DNA of 64,000 bases from PALSA-505 sp035308365 (GCA_035308365.1 DATGGU010000139.1:4590-68589); one strand, 5' to 3'; positions 9,381 to 17,341 are shown, counted from the stretch's first letter. A program made the numbers and translations. Notes: generated from the letters alone by a model not told the origin.

Positions 9381-9908
9381 CTAGGTGGTCATGGGGCCGC
9401 CGGCGTTCAGCGGCCCGGAGAGCCCGAGCGCGGTGATGAGCCCGTTCCAGCTTGCCGCCTCGCAGCCGGCGTCGGTCCGGTCCAGCCGGAGCGAGATCCA
9501 TCTGCCGTGCCACCAGCCGTCGATCGTGACCATCTGTGGCCCGTAGACGATCATCGGGCACATGATGTGCAGTGGCGGAGCCGGCGGCGGAAGCGTGACC
9601 TGGCTGAGCCGATCGCAGGCCCGCACCGGGTCCGGCAGGGTGCCCCCGTCGGGGTCACAGGTCAGTGTCCACTGGTAGATCGGTGAGGTCGCGGTCTGCT
9701 GGACGGTGATCGTGATATCTACCGCCGCAGACCATGGGAAGATTCCGGGCGAGGGGGAGACGCCGCCCAGGTCCGCGACGGTCCGTACCGCCGCCGTGCT
9801 GGCAGCGGCCGTGCTGGCCGCGAACCCGGTGAGCCCGCAGCACAGAGCCGCGATACCGGCCGCAGCCGGTACATTACGCACAAATGGCCTGGTCAGTAGT
9901 GCTTTCAC
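9381..9908 (-). CDS. Secreted subtilisin-inhibitor-like protein (SSI family)
   Basis: Exported serine-protease inhibitor of the Streptomyces subtilisin inhibitor type. A Sec signal (about residues 1-36, ending TAAAS) is followed by the SSI fold: TITVQQTATSPIYQWTLTCD, GGTLPDPVRACDRL, HIMCPMIVYGPQMVTIDG, WWHGRWISLRLD and AGCEAASWNG. The four family cysteines are present. In SSI the reactive bond lies in CPM-VYDP; here an extra Ile separates Met and Val, a direct change at the inhibitory loop. The start is a GTG with no clear ribosome site, so it may be leaderless. The 3' end faces the small-protein gene 5 bp away. Confidence 0.85.
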   Translation of the reverse strand: MKALLTRPFVRNVPAAAGIAALCCGLTGFAASTAAASTAAVRTVADLGGVSPSPGIFPWSAAVDITITVQQTATSPIYQWTLTCDPDGGTLPDPVRACDRLSQVTLPPPAPPLHIMCPMIVYGPQMVTIDGWWHGRWISLRLDRTDAGCEAASWNGLITALGLSGPLNAGGPMTT

Positions 9909-10084
9909 GTTAGTAATGACGCGAATACGCTACGTAAATGTTGCTCGCCTATCGCCAGATTTCATGATCATCGGCAGCTTTTGCCAGGCTCCCGCTCTGG
10001 AGAACCGAGTGTGAGTGGTGGGGCTGCTGTTGGGTGGGTGGTTGATGTGAGGGTGGGACAGAGGGGTTGGGTGAGTGGCAGAGT
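9909..10084. other. Intergenic upstream region of the SSI-like gene
   Basis: No gene is seen. The left part is comparatively A/T-rich (around 9905-9970) and should carry the promoter of the SSI-like gene on the minus strand. The right part turns into G-rich, TGG/GGG-rich sequence that leads into the 118 bp tandem repeat behind the PadR gene. Confidence 0.6.
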
Positions 10085-10319
10085 GTGGGGGAGGAGTTGC
10101 TTGGGCGGGCTGGGCTTGGCTGGCTGATTTGGTGGGTGGCAGCCCGGGGCGGGGTTACTCGCTGGCCTGCTGGGGGTCGCCGGCTGGCTGGGGTTCGGCC
10201 AGGTGGGGGAGGGTTGCTTGGGCGGGCTGGGCTTGGCTGGCTGGTTTGGTGGGTGGTAGCCCGGGGCGGGGTTACTCGCTGGCCTGCTGGGGTTCGCCGG
10301 CTGGCTGGGGTTCGGCTAG
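10085..10319. repeat. 118 bp tandem duplication including the 3' end of the padR gene
   Basis: Two near-identical direct copies: unit A 10085-10202 and unit B 10203-10319, each beginning GTGGGGGAGG and ending TTCGGC(C/T)AG, differing by a few substitutions and short indels. Unit B contains the last 16 codons and stop of the PadR gene (minus strand); unit A contains a second, untranslated copy of that gene end behind the real stop. The sequence is extremely G-rich on the plus strand with many GGG runs, so it could form G-quadruplex or stalled-replication structures that promote duplication. Confidence 0.85.
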
Positions 10320-10832
10320 TTCGGACCAGAAGGCCAACGAGGCTCGGGTGTAGGTGATGCCCAGCCGCAGGGTGGCGTAGGGATAGTGCATGTCCGGGTG
10401 GCCGGCGATGTTCTTCTCGATTTCCGCGTAGCGTTCCAGCTCCTGCTCGTAGAGCTTGACCCGGGCCTGGGCGACCCTGGTCATGTCCGCCTCGTTGGCC
10501 AGCGCGCCGAAGAAGAGCTGTAGCAGCCCGGGCTCGCGGATCTCCGCCCGGCTGGTGTCCGGATCCCGCAGCCAGGCCTGCAGTGCCGCCCGGCCGTCCT
10601 CGGTGATCGTGTACCGCTTGCGGTGACGGCCCGCTTCCTCCTGCTCCACCTCCAGCAGGCCAAGGCCGGTCAGCCGGTCCGGCTCGCTGTAGAGCTGCGA
10701 GTGCGGGAAGGACCAGAAGTTGCCGATCGACAGGTTGACCATCTGCTTGAGCTCGTAGGGCGTGACCGTGCCAAGCCCCGCGACCAGGCCGAGGACCAGG
10801 TAGGACGTGTACGAGAGGCGGGGCGTTGACAC
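10272..10832 (-). CDS. PadR-family transcriptional regulator
   Basis: A 186-residue cytoplasmic repressor. The N-terminal winged helix starts LSYTSYLVLGLVAGLGTVTPYELKQ, then the recognition region WSFPHSQLYSEPDRLTGLGLL and the wing RKRYTITEDGRAALQAWL (about 70-88). The C-terminal helical dimerisation domain (about 100-165) is of the longer PadR type. The last 12 residues are Pro/Gln/Ala-rich and lie inside a tandem duplication. It is divergent from the carotenoid oxygenase gene with a 61 bp shared promoter region, so it probably controls that gene and itself. The inducer is unknown. Confidence 0.9.
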   Translation of the reverse strand: MSTPRLSYTSYLVLGLVAGLGTVTPYELKQMVNLSIGNFWSFPHSQLYSEPDRLTGLGLLEVEQEEAGRHRKRYTITEDGRAALQAWLRDPDTSRAEIREPGLLQLFFGALANEADMTRVAQARVKLYEQELERYAEIEKNIAGHPDMHYPYATLRLGITYTRASLAFWSELAEPQPAGEPQQASE

Positions 10833-10893
10833 CTGCCAGAGCTTACTCTAGGTTAGGACCATCTGATTCGGACGGTTCTATCCGGAGGTTGTA

Positions 10894-12315
10894 ATGACGG
10901 CCACAATCCACTCTGCCGTTCTCCCGGGGTGGATGAGCGTGTTCCGCACGCCCGAAGAGGTGAACCTGCCGGTCACCGACGTCGAAGGCCGGGTACCCGA
11001 GGGGCTGGCCGGGACGCTCTACCGGGTCGGCCCGGCCAAGCTCGACCTCGCCCACCATCTGTTCGACGGGGACGGGATGGTGAGCGCGGTGCGGTTCGGC
11101 CGCGACGGCGGCGTCCACTGCGCGACCAGGTTCGTCCGCACCCACAAGTACCTGGCCGAGCTGACCGCGACCCAGCCGCAGGTCAGGGGCTTCGGCACGC
11201 TGGTCGGCGGCAGCCCGCTGCGCAACCTCCTGCAGGTGTCGGCGAGGAAGAGCAACGCGGCGAACACCAACGTGATGTTCACCGGCGGCCGGCTGCTCGC
11301 GCTGTGGGAGGCCGGGCAGCCCTGGCAGATCGATCCGGTCACGCTAGAGACTATCGGCGAGATGAACTTCGACGGGGCCCTGGAGGCGCGGCTGCCGTTC
11401 TCGGCTCACCCGCACTGGGACCCGGCGACCGGTGAGATCTTCAACTTCGGCATGGTCTACGGGCGGAAGAACACGGTGGCCTGTTACCGGATCGACCGGT
11501 CCGGAAAGCTGACCGTGCTGGCCGAGGTCGCCGTTCCCGGGCCGATCATGAACCATGACTTCATCGTGACCGGCCGCTGGCTCGTATTCTGCCTGAACCC
11601 GATCCGGATGCGGCTGCTGCCATTCCTGACCGGGCGGGCCGCGTTCGGCGATGCGCTCGAATACCACCCCGACGAGGCAACCACGATCGTGCTGGTGCCC
11701 CGGGCCGGTGGCGAGCCGGTACGGGTGGAGGCGCCCGCCTGGTTCCAGTTCCACTTCGCCGCCGCCCACGACGACGGGGACGACGTGGTGATCGATCTGG
11801 CGCGCTATCAGCGCTACGAAGACGTCGGCCATTACCTCAAGGAGTTCAAGACCAGCGCCAGCCTCGGCAGGCCGGCCACCCTGTGGCGCTACCGCGTGTC
11901 CACCAGGAGCCGCCGGGCCGTCTCGGGATATGAAGTCTCCGAACAGGGACTTGAGTTTCCCCACGTGGACGGCAGAGCAGCCACCGGCCGCTACCGGCTG
12001 GTCTACGCCGTCTTCATGGATGCCGAGCGGGGTGCGGCCGGGCACATCGGCCGCGTCGATCTGGCCACGGGTGAGACCGAGGCATGGGACCCGGGCGAGG
12101 GCTTGCCCGCCTCGGAGGCGATCTTCGTCCCCCGTCCCGGCGGCACAGCCGAGGACGACGGCTGGCTCGTCGCGCATGTCTACGACCCGGCCCGCCAGGC
12201 CACCGACGCGGTCGTTCTGGATGCCCGCGACCTGGCGGCAGGCCCGGTCTGCACCGTCCACCTTCCGGTCAGCACCGGAATGACCTTCCACGGCACCTGG
12301 CGCCGCGCCACCTGA
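10894..12315 (+). CDS. Carotenoid cleavage oxygenase family protein
   Basis: Iron(II) dioxygenase that cleaves a conjugated double bond of carotenoids, apocarotenoids or lignin-type stilbenes. The 473-residue seven-bladed propeller shows the four iron-binding His contexts: SAHPHWDPATGE (about 172), IMNHDFIVT (about 221), FQFHFAAAHDD (about 289) and the C-terminal MTFHGTWRRAT (about 467). The ATG follows CCGGAGGTT. It is divergent from a PadR regulator, which fits induction by an aromatic or terpenoid compound. A hairpin terminator follows the stop. No carotenoid biosynthesis gene is nearby, so an imported substrate is plausible. Confidence 0.9.
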   Translation: MTATIHSAVLPGWMSVFRTPEEVNLPVTDVEGRVPEGLAGTLYRVGPAKLDLAHHLFDGDGMVSAVRFGRDGGVHCATRFVRTHKYLAELTATQPQVRGFGTLVGGSPLRNLLQVSARKSNAANTNVMFTGGRLLALWEAGQPWQIDPVTLETIGEMNFDGALEARLPFSAHPHWDPATGEIFNFGMVYGRKNTVACYRIDRSGKLTVLAEVAVPGPIMNHDFIVTGRWLVFCLNPIRMRLLPFLTGRAAFGDALEYHPDEATTIVLVPRAGGEPVRVEAPAWFQFHFAAAHDDGDDVVIDLARYQRYEDVGHYLKEFKTSASLGRPATLWRYRVSTRSRRAVSGYEVSEQGLEFPHVDGRAATGRYRLVYAVFMDAERGAAGHIGRVDLATGETEAWDPGEGLPASEAIFVPRPGGTAEDDGWLVAHVYDPARQATDAVVLDARDLAAGPVCTVHLPVSTGMTFHGTWRRAT

Positions 12316-12333
12316 CCGGAGCCCACATCCAGT

Positions 12334-12378
12334 GAAGCGCCACCGCGCCGGGTCAGGCCCCCGGCGCGGTGGCGCTTC
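12334..12378. terminator. Bidirectional terminator, 19 bp perfect stem
   Basis: Left arm 12334-12352 (GAAGCGCCACCGCGCCGGG) pairs perfectly with right arm 12360-12378 across a 7 nt loop. It lies between the convergent carotenoid oxygenase and DUF6098 genes and can end transcription from both sides. Confidence 0.9.
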
Positions 12379-12409
12379 GTGCAGGTTTAATCCCAGCCGC
12401 AGGCTAACG

Positions 12410-12847
12410 TCACCCCGTGGGTCGTCGTAGCGGCCCCCACTGGTCGTTCTGTTCATCCACGGCACGCGCCGCCTCGTCGATCACCTGTCCGCTGATCCAG
12501 GCGACCGGGCGGTCGCATCCCACCAGCGGCTCGTTGTCGGGTCCTCGTCCCCGCTCATGGCCTTCCAGCAGCCACGGCCGCACGCCCGGCCCCTTCTCGT
12601 GCCTGAGGTGGCTGTAGTCAACCAGGCGCCGGGCGATCCACAACCGCAGCGGCCTGCCGCCCCACCACGACTCGACAGCGAGTGGACTGGCCGACAGCCC
12701 GGGCAACTGGACACCGGTGAGATCATCGGAACTGGTCCCGGCGGCATCCGCGTCCGGCCCCCGGGACCAGCGGACGAACAGGTGCGGGTGCTGCCGCGCC
12801 AGTTCGGTCACCTCATCGAGCGTCGCCGCCGTCGGCATCCCGGTCAT
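12410..12847 (-). CDS. DUF6098 family protein
   Basis: A 145-residue cytoplasmic protein of unknown function. It carries the family hallmarks: TLDEVTELARQHPHLFVRWSRGPDAD at the N-terminus, then VQLPGLSASPLAVESWW, GVRPWLLEG, the strongly conserved GRGPDNEPLVG, and a closing PVAWISGQVIDEA. The ATG at 12847 is used because GGGGAGGAAGGG precedes it; the frame is open much further upstream, where it is only the shadow of the GntR gene. It stands alone on its strand and converges on the carotenoid oxygenase gene across a terminator. Relatives are widespread in Streptomyces-like genomes without an assigned role. Confidence 0.85.
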   Translation of the reverse strand: MTGMPTAATLDEVTELARQHPHLFVRWSRGPDADAAGTSSDDLTGVQLPGLSASPLAVESWWGGRPLRLWIARRLVDYSHLRHEKGPGVRPWLLEGHERGRGPDNEPLVGCDRPVAWISGQVIDEAARAVDEQNDQWGPLRRPTG

Positions 12848-12886
12848 CGCATCCCTTCCTCCCCCCAGGCCACCCAGCGTGAATAG

Positions 12887-13174
12887 GCACCATCTCAGCG
12901 GGCCGCATGGCGGTCCTGCTATCCCCGGCCGGCCCGGGTAAACGCGCAGAAGCTGGCCGGCCCGAGACAGGCCCGCCGTGACGGTGGAGAAGGCGGCACC
13001 GGGCTGTTCTCCGAGGAGCGGTACACCCACGCCGGTGGCAGCACCATGATCATCCGTGGGTATCGTGCCGGCGGGTCGTTGCTCATCATGCTGGACTGCG
13101 GTGAGACCGAGCCGATCGGCAACGCGCAGAATCCTCATGCAGCCGGCCCGGTGAGCGCCGTGCGGCTGCCGTGA
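12887..13174 (+). pseudogene. Probable gene fragment with no usable start
   Basis: An open frame of about 95 codons ends in TGA at 13172-13174, directly at a hairpin terminator. The readable part contains GLFSEERYTHAGGSTMIIRG then GYRAGGSLLIMLDCGETEPI, ending AAGPVSAVRLP, with G/C-rich third positions and a protein-like composition. The only ATG is internal (13046), there is no ribosome site, and the frame opens from a TAG at 12884. This looks like the 3' remnant of a lost gene. I do not recognise the family. The rest of 12848-13205 shows nothing else. Confidence 0.4.
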
Positions 13175-13209
13175 GGCCGGCCTGCTCCCAGCCGGGTGGC
13201 TGGCCTCAC
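13171..13209. terminator. Hairpin terminator between the gntR gene and the upstream fragment
   Basis: GTGAGGCCGGCC (13171-13182) pairs with GGCTGGCCTCAC (13198-13209), 12 bp with one mismatch and a 15 nt loop. It overlaps the stop codon of the GntR gene (13206-13208) and that of the fragment on the other strand (13172-13174), so it can act in both directions. Confidence 0.75.
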
Positions 13210-13898
13210 GACCGGACCGAGCCCAGGCCGTGGTAGGCGACCCTGGTGTGCTCGGTGTGCACGCGGGCCAGCGCCGCGGCCCGGTCCTCGTCCCCGGCCT
13301 CGATCGCTGCCAGCAGCTCGGCGTGCTCGGTCCACGAGTCGTGGCCGCGGGCCGGCGCCACCCGGTGGTAGTACCAGCGGACACGGCGGCCGACGATCTC
13401 GGAGAGCTCGGCGAGCACGTTGTTGCCCGCGATGCCGGCGACGGCGGCGTGGAACGCATTGTTGGCCGCTACTGCCTGCTCGACGTCCCCACCGCGCATC
13501 GCGGCCTCGCCCTCCTGCCAGACGGCCCGCAGCCGGGCCACCCCCTCGGGGGTCGCGGTCCGGGCCGCCAGCCTGGCCGTCGCCTCGTCGAGCAGCTCGC
13601 GCGCGTCCAGCAGGTCATCGACCTCCCGGTCGGTCGGCACGTGCACGAATGCGCCCTGACCGGGGCGCAGGTCGATCCACCCCTCGGCCTCCAGCCGGTG
13701 CAGTGCCTCGCGGACCGGCTGGCGGCTCACCCCCAGCTGACGGGCCAGCTCGGTCTCGACCAGATGCTGGCCCGGGGGCAGCCGCTCCGACACCACCAGG
13801 TCCACGAGGGCCTCGTAGACGGACTGCCGCAACGGCACCGGCCGCGCGACCGGCCGGACCGAGGCCTGCCACCCCTGCCCGGCAACGCGTTCTGTCAC
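13206..13898 (-). CDS. GntR-family regulator, FadR/FCD subfamily
   Basis: A 230-residue metabolite-responsive repressor. The N-terminal winged helix (about 22-90) includes VYEALVDLVVSERLPPGQHL, the helix-turn-helix ETELARQLGVSRQPVREALH and the wing GWIDLRPGQGAFV. The FCD effector domain (about 95-225) has the metal/ligand helices with DLLDARELLDEATARLA and NNAFHAAVAGIAGN, and a terminal HAELLAAIEAGDEDRA. The GTG at 13898 follows GGGAGG. No metabolic gene is adjacent on either side, so its regulon is not evident. A palindrome 50 bp upstream may be its own operator. Confidence 0.92.
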   Translation of the reverse strand: MTERVAGQGWQASVRPVARPVPLRQSVYEALVDLVVSERLPPGQHLVETELARQLGVSRQPVREALHRLEAEGWIDLRPGQGAFVHVPTDREVDDLLDARELLDEATARLAARTATPEGVARLRAVWQEGEAAMRGGDVEQAVAANNAFHAAVAGIAGNNVLAELSEIVGRRVRWYYHRVAPARGHDSWTEHAELLAAIEAGDEDRAAALARVHTEHTRVAYHGLGSVRS

Positions 13899-13947
13899 GG
13901 GGCCAGGCCTCCCTTACTTCGGGCCGCACGTGCGTACTTTGGCGACT

Positions 13948-13960
13948 GTATCCAAAATAC
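13948..13960. promoter_or_regulatory. Candidate GntR operator palindrome
   Basis: GTATCCAAAATAC, an inverted repeat GTAT-N5-ATAC, lies 50 bp upstream of the GntR start in a locally A/T-rich spot. FCD regulators usually bind short palindromes near their own promoter, so autoregulation is plausible; binding itself is inferred. Confidence 0.4.
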
Positions 13961-14011
13961 TCCCTGCCCGGGTGCTGAGGTGGCAGCGCAGGCGGAGGCG
14001 CCGCCCCGGGC

Positions 14012-14809
14012 CTAGCCGATGCCGGGGGCGATGGACTCGGCCAGGCCGTCCAGGATGTCCTGGTCGCCGGACTGTTCGACCGGGCCGGACGGTGGGCGGT
14101 GCCAGAGCCAGCAGTCGAGGTCGGCGGCGGTGCCGGTGATCTCGGCCCTGGCCGGCCCGCCCGGGCCGGATTCGGCTACATGGATGCCGGGTTCGTCGCA
14201 GGACTTGCCTTCCGGGTCGGTGCCGGTGAACCTGGCGAGCGTCACCAGCCAGGAATCCCCCGTATCGGTGGCCCGCAGCCGGACGGTGCGGCCGGGTAGC
14301 GGGGTGATCGTGCCCCAGCTTGGGCAGTTCGCGTAGATGATCCGGAGCACCTCATCCACCCCGTCGGCGGCGAGCTGGGCGTCAACCGGGGTCCTGGCGT
14401 CAGCCGTCAGCTCGGCGTCGATGCGGTGGATGAGCGCCTCGTGGGCCTGGCGCCGGTAGGTGAATCCGGCGGTCTGCTCCTTCGACCAGCTCCAGGCGGG
14501 AGTGTCCGGGCTGGTCGCCCGCAGGGTCGCGGCCAGTTCTCCGCTCGCCTGCCGGAAGAACCCGAGCAGGACGGCCCGGCCGCCGGGAGGACGCTCGGGG
14601 TTGCGCTCTTGAGCCTCGTCACCGGGCAGCTTGTCCCGCACCACCGTGGTCCAGAAGTGCTGCACCAGGCCGAGGTGCCACAGCAGGTCGTCTGCGTCCC
14701 AGTCCGGGCAGCTCGGCACGCGTGCCTGCGGCGGAGCCTGCTGGATCGCCTCGGCGAACCGCGTGGAGTCCCGGACGAGGTGGCTGAGGTAGTCCCTGGG
14801 CTTGAGCAT
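14012..14809 (-). CDS. Maleylpyruvate isomerase-family mycothiol-dependent enzyme
   Basis: A 265-residue DinB-like four-helix protein of the mycothiol-dependent maleylpyruvate isomerase family. Characteristic pieces are VPSCPDWDADDLLWHLGLVQHFW (about 32-54, first metal His in WHL) and RRQAHEALIHRIDAELTA (about 130-147, metal His/Glu/Asp), followed by the C-terminal domain with AEITGTAADLDCWLWHR. Relatives catalyse thiol-assisted isomerisation, detoxification or S-conjugation with mycothiol; the precise substrate is unknown. The ATG at 14809 is preferred over one 30 bp upstream because the domain starts here. It stands alone. Confidence 0.87.
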   Translation of the reverse strand: MLKPRDYLSHLVRDSTRFAEAIQQAPPQARVPSCPDWDADDLLWHLGLVQHFWTTVVRDKLPGDEAQERNPERPPGGRAVLLGFFRQASGELAATLRATSPDTPAWSWSKEQTAGFTYRRQAHEALIHRIDAELTADARTPVDAQLAADGVDEVLRIIYANCPSWGTITPLPGRTVRLRATDTGDSWLVTLARFTGTDPEGKSCDEPGIHVAESGPGGPARAEITGTAADLDCWLWHRPPSGPVEQSGDQDILDGLAESIAPGIG

Positions 14810-14899
14810 GCCGCCTACCGTACTCCCGGCCCCCGGCAAGGCCCTGTCGCGCCGGGTTCGCCGCAGCGACCACGCTGACCGCTTCCGTAACGGAGAAAA

Positions 14900-15544
14900 T
14901 CAGCGATCTGCCGGCAGGTCACTGGCGCCGACGTGCTTGTCCAGCCAGTCCCGGAGCGGGCGGGTGGCGCGCATGAAGCCGACCACCCGGTCCTTCGCGG
15001 CGGGCGTGCCCAGCCAGGCGGCGGCGGGCCATTCCTGCCATGCGGTGAGGCCCTTGTGTTTGAGCAGGCCGGCGCGTGGGTGGTCCTTGGCGAAGCCGCG
15101 CGGCGTGGTCTTCAGGGTGTCATGGCCGTGGACAGTGATCTTGTGCGTCTCGGCCTCGGCGATGATCTGGGCAAGGGCCTCGCCCGAGCGATCTTCGGCG
15201 ACCGCCTGGCGGTAGCGCTGTAGCTGGTCGGTGGCCATGTGCCACATGCCGCTGCCCACGCCGAGGCCGTGGGCGGAGAGCTGTATGTAGCCACCGTCGG
15301 CCACGGTGGCGCCGATGGCCGTCTTGTAGGGCGTCTTGTCGGCGCTGAACCGCAGGTCACGGTACGGGCGGAAGATCTTTCCCTCGCCGAATTCGGCCTC
15401 CAGCTCGGCGAGCAGGGCAGCCATGGGGGCGTGCACCGCGTTGTCGTAGGTCGCCTTGTTGGCCGTCCAGTAGGTCTTGGAGTTGTCGGCCGCCAGGCCC
15501 TCGTAGAACTCCAGTGCCTCGGCGGGCCATCCGGTGAACTTCAT
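14900..15544 (-). CDS. DUF2461 family protein
   Basis: A 214-residue cytoplasmic protein matching DUF2461: starts MKFTGWPAEALEFYEGLAAD, then FGEGKIFRPYRDLRFSADKTPYKTAIGA (about 52-79), AHGLGVGSGMWHMATDQLQRYR, and a C-terminal GFMRATRPLRDWLDKHVGAS. The function of the family is unknown. The ATG follows GGGGAGCCC. It lies 15 bp after the GT87 gene stop on the same strand, so it is likely read from the same transcript, though the second GT87 copy in this window has no such neighbour. Confidence 0.9.
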   Translation of the reverse strand: MKFTGWPAEALEFYEGLAADNSKTYWTANKATYDNAVHAPMAALLAELEAEFGEGKIFRPYRDLRFSADKTPYKTAIGATVADGGYIQLSAHGLGVGSGMWHMATDQLQRYRQAVAEDRSGEALAQIIAEAETHKITVHGHDTLKTTPRGFAKDHPRAGLLKHKGLTAWQEWPAAAWLGTPAAKDRVVGFMRATRPLRDWLDKHVGASDLPADR

Positions 15545-15559
15545 GGGCTCCCCAGGGGA

Positions 15560-16861
15560 TCAGCTCGTGGCGGGCCTGGCCGTGGCGCGCGCCCGCCAGG
15601 CGACGATGAGCATGGCGGCGAACAGGATCAGCCCGCACAGGACGAAGAGGTTGCGGGTGAGCAGCATAGCCGGGTGCAGGCTGACCGCGTGCGAGACCAG
15701 CGGCTCGCGGTTGACGATCGCGAGCAGGCCCCCCTGGGGTTCATAGGCCCACCGGCCGTGCAGCTCGTTCGGGTAAGCCGCGAACAGCAGCACGAGGACG
15801 ATCGTGGCCGCCCACCACGCCCGCCTTACCATGTCCCGGCTGCGGATGGCCCAGTCGGCGAGGACGGCAAGCAGCGGCAGCAGCCAGACCCAGTGGTGGT
15901 CCCAGCTCACCGGCGAGATCAGCAGCCCGGTCAGCGCACACGTCGCCCACCCGGCCACCGGCTGGCCGGACCGGTGCAGCACAGCCGCCGCGAGGATGCC
16001 GGCCACCCCGACCACGACCGAGATGGCGATCCAGACCGGCCTTGCCCCGCTGACGCTGCCTACGAGCTGGATGAGCATGCCGTTGATGGACTGGTTGCGG
16101 ATGCCGCTGACCATCCCGATGCCGTGCGGATGCTCGAAGTAGCCAGCCAGCCAGTAATTGCTGAACGTGCCGGGCAGGAAAATCCAGCCGATCACGGCCG
16201 TGACCACGAATGCCGCCATGGCGGTGACCGCCTGGCGGATCTTGCCAGCCAGCAGCAGGTAAGGGATGAAGACCAGCGGCACCAGCTTGATCCCAGCGGC
16301 CACGCCGACGCCGGTGCCCTTGAGCCGGCGGGTGTCCGGCTGGCACAGGTCCCACACGATCAGCAGCATCAGCAGCGGCTCGATCTGCCCAAGTTGCAGC
16401 GCCCGCTGGAATGGCTCCAGCCACAGTGCGACGCCGGCCAGGGCCAGCGTGGCCGCGAGACGCCGCGCCCCGCGCCAGCCGAGGCCGCCGAACACCAGCC
16501 ACGAGGTCACCAGCACCGAGAGCATGCTGAGCCCCGTGACCCAGTAACCGAGCGCGATCCGCGGCAGGCTCGCGAGCTGGGCAAAGATCAGTGCGGCGAA
16601 CGGTGTATAGGTGAACCGCCGGAAGTCGACCGTTACTTGGTACAGCCTTCCCGGCTCCGACTCGGCAACCCGGCCGGCGTCGAGGTAGACATGCAGGTCG
16701 AACCAGTTCAACAGCACCGGATGGGCGATCAGGTCGGCGACGTAAAGACCCAGCAGGACCACGAACACCACGGCGCAGGCAGTAAGCCCGCGCCGTCTGT
16801 CCGCCTGCCGGGCAGGCATGCCGCCGGCCGGGCGGATCAGCTCATTTTGTGAGGCCGCCAT
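15560..16861 (-). CDS. GT87-family polyprenol-phosphate-sugar glycosyltransferase, copy 1
   Basis: A 433-residue integral membrane mannosyltransferase-like protein (DUF2029/GT87) that should move mannose or arabinose from a polyprenyl phosphate donor onto an envelope glycolipid or glycan. About ten hydrophobic helices are visible. The GT-C type acidic site lies in NWFDLHVYLDAGRV (about 55-68), and the conserved RRFTYTPFAALIFAQ follows; ISPVSWDHHWVWLLPLL is near residue 320. The start MAASQ is shared with copy 2 at 21852 and follows GGGAGAAGG. The two copies align along their length, so they arose by duplication. Confidence 0.88.
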   Translation of the reverse strand: MAASQNELIRPAGGMPARQADRRRGLTACAVVFVVLLGLYVADLIAHPVLLNWFDLHVYLDAGRVAESEPGRLYQVTVDFRRFTYTPFAALIFAQLASLPRIALGYWVTGLSMLSVLVTSWLVFGGLGWRGARRLAATLALAGVALWLEPFQRALQLGQIEPLLMLLIVWDLCQPDTRRLKGTGVGVAAGIKLVPLVFIPYLLLAGKIRQAVTAMAAFVVTAVIGWIFLPGTFSNYWLAGYFEHPHGIGMVSGIRNQSINGMLIQLVGSVSGARPVWIAISVVVGVAGILAAAVLHRSGQPVAGWATCALTGLLISPVSWDHHWVWLLPLLAVLADWAIRSRDMVRRAWWAATIVLVLLFAAYPNELHGRWAYEPQGGLLAIVNREPLVSHAVSLHPAMLLTRNLFVLCGLILFAAMLIVAWRARATARPATS

Positions 16862-17284
16862 CGAGCCTTCTCCCGCGTCCATGTCGTTATCTCGTTGGAC
16901 CCGCTCCCCAGCGGGTGGTTCGCGGCCCGGCCGCAGCCGCGGCCGGCCAGGCAACGTCACCGGCCGCATGTGGCAAGGAGATCTCGGCTGGGCCCCCTGG
17001 CAGCTCCCGCTCGATACTAGCGCCGGTTCCGGCGCGTCCGGCCCGTGACGGAAGCGGCGCCCGCTCCCGTGCAGGCCGGGCGCTGACGAGCATCACAGCT
17101 GCTTCCCCCGGAGGTGTTTGTCGTTGCTGACCTGCGGCGCCGTCCCGGGTGTGACTAGCCGGCCGGGCGCTACAGCCAGGAGACGTGTGAGCGTCCTGGG
17201 ATGTTGCCCGGAAATCAGAAAATGACGGATCGTTGACGGAACGTTGACCCCCGCCGTCACCGGGCTGGCGGTGCCTCACGGCGG
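16862..17284. other. Divergent intergenic region between GT87 copy 1 and the padR cassette
   Basis: No gene is visible. It contains a 38 bp element (16896-16933) that is identical to one behind the FtsX permease gene at 20528-20565, and near its right end two TTGAC-type hexamers upstream of the padR promoter. The rest is unremarkable G/C-rich spacer. Confidence 0.6.
16896..16933. repeat. 38 bp repeat element, copy R1
   Basis: Identical over 38 bp to 20528-20565. It contains the hairpin CCCGCT-CCCC-AGCGGG (16900-16915) followed by GGTTCGCGGCCCGGCC. Copy R2 lies at a transcript end where a terminator makes sense, but R1 lies upstream of a start codon, so R1 is probably a relic of rearrangement. 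Confidence 0.85.
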
Positions 17285-17321
17285 TTGACACCCCTTACAG
17301 CTAGCCGCTATCTATTAGATA
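17285..17321 (+). promoter_or_regulatory. padR cassette promoter with overlapping palindromic operator
   Basis: A TTGACA (17285-17290) is followed after 18 bp by TATCTA (17309-17314), a reasonable sigma-70 promoter. The -10 box forms the left half of a perfect palindrome, TATCTATTAGATA (17309-17321). The PadR start codon is 20 bp downstream. A PadR dimer bound here would block RNA polymerase, giving autoregulation of the PadR-ABC-FtsX operon. Confidence 0.65.
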
Positions 17322-17341
17322 ACCGTTAGAGGGGACATCGA

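Noticed and set aside
13230..14015. 261-codon plus-strand frame opposite the gntR gene
   Set aside because: Antisense of a convincing GntR/FCD regulator, no ribosome site, no recognisable domain.
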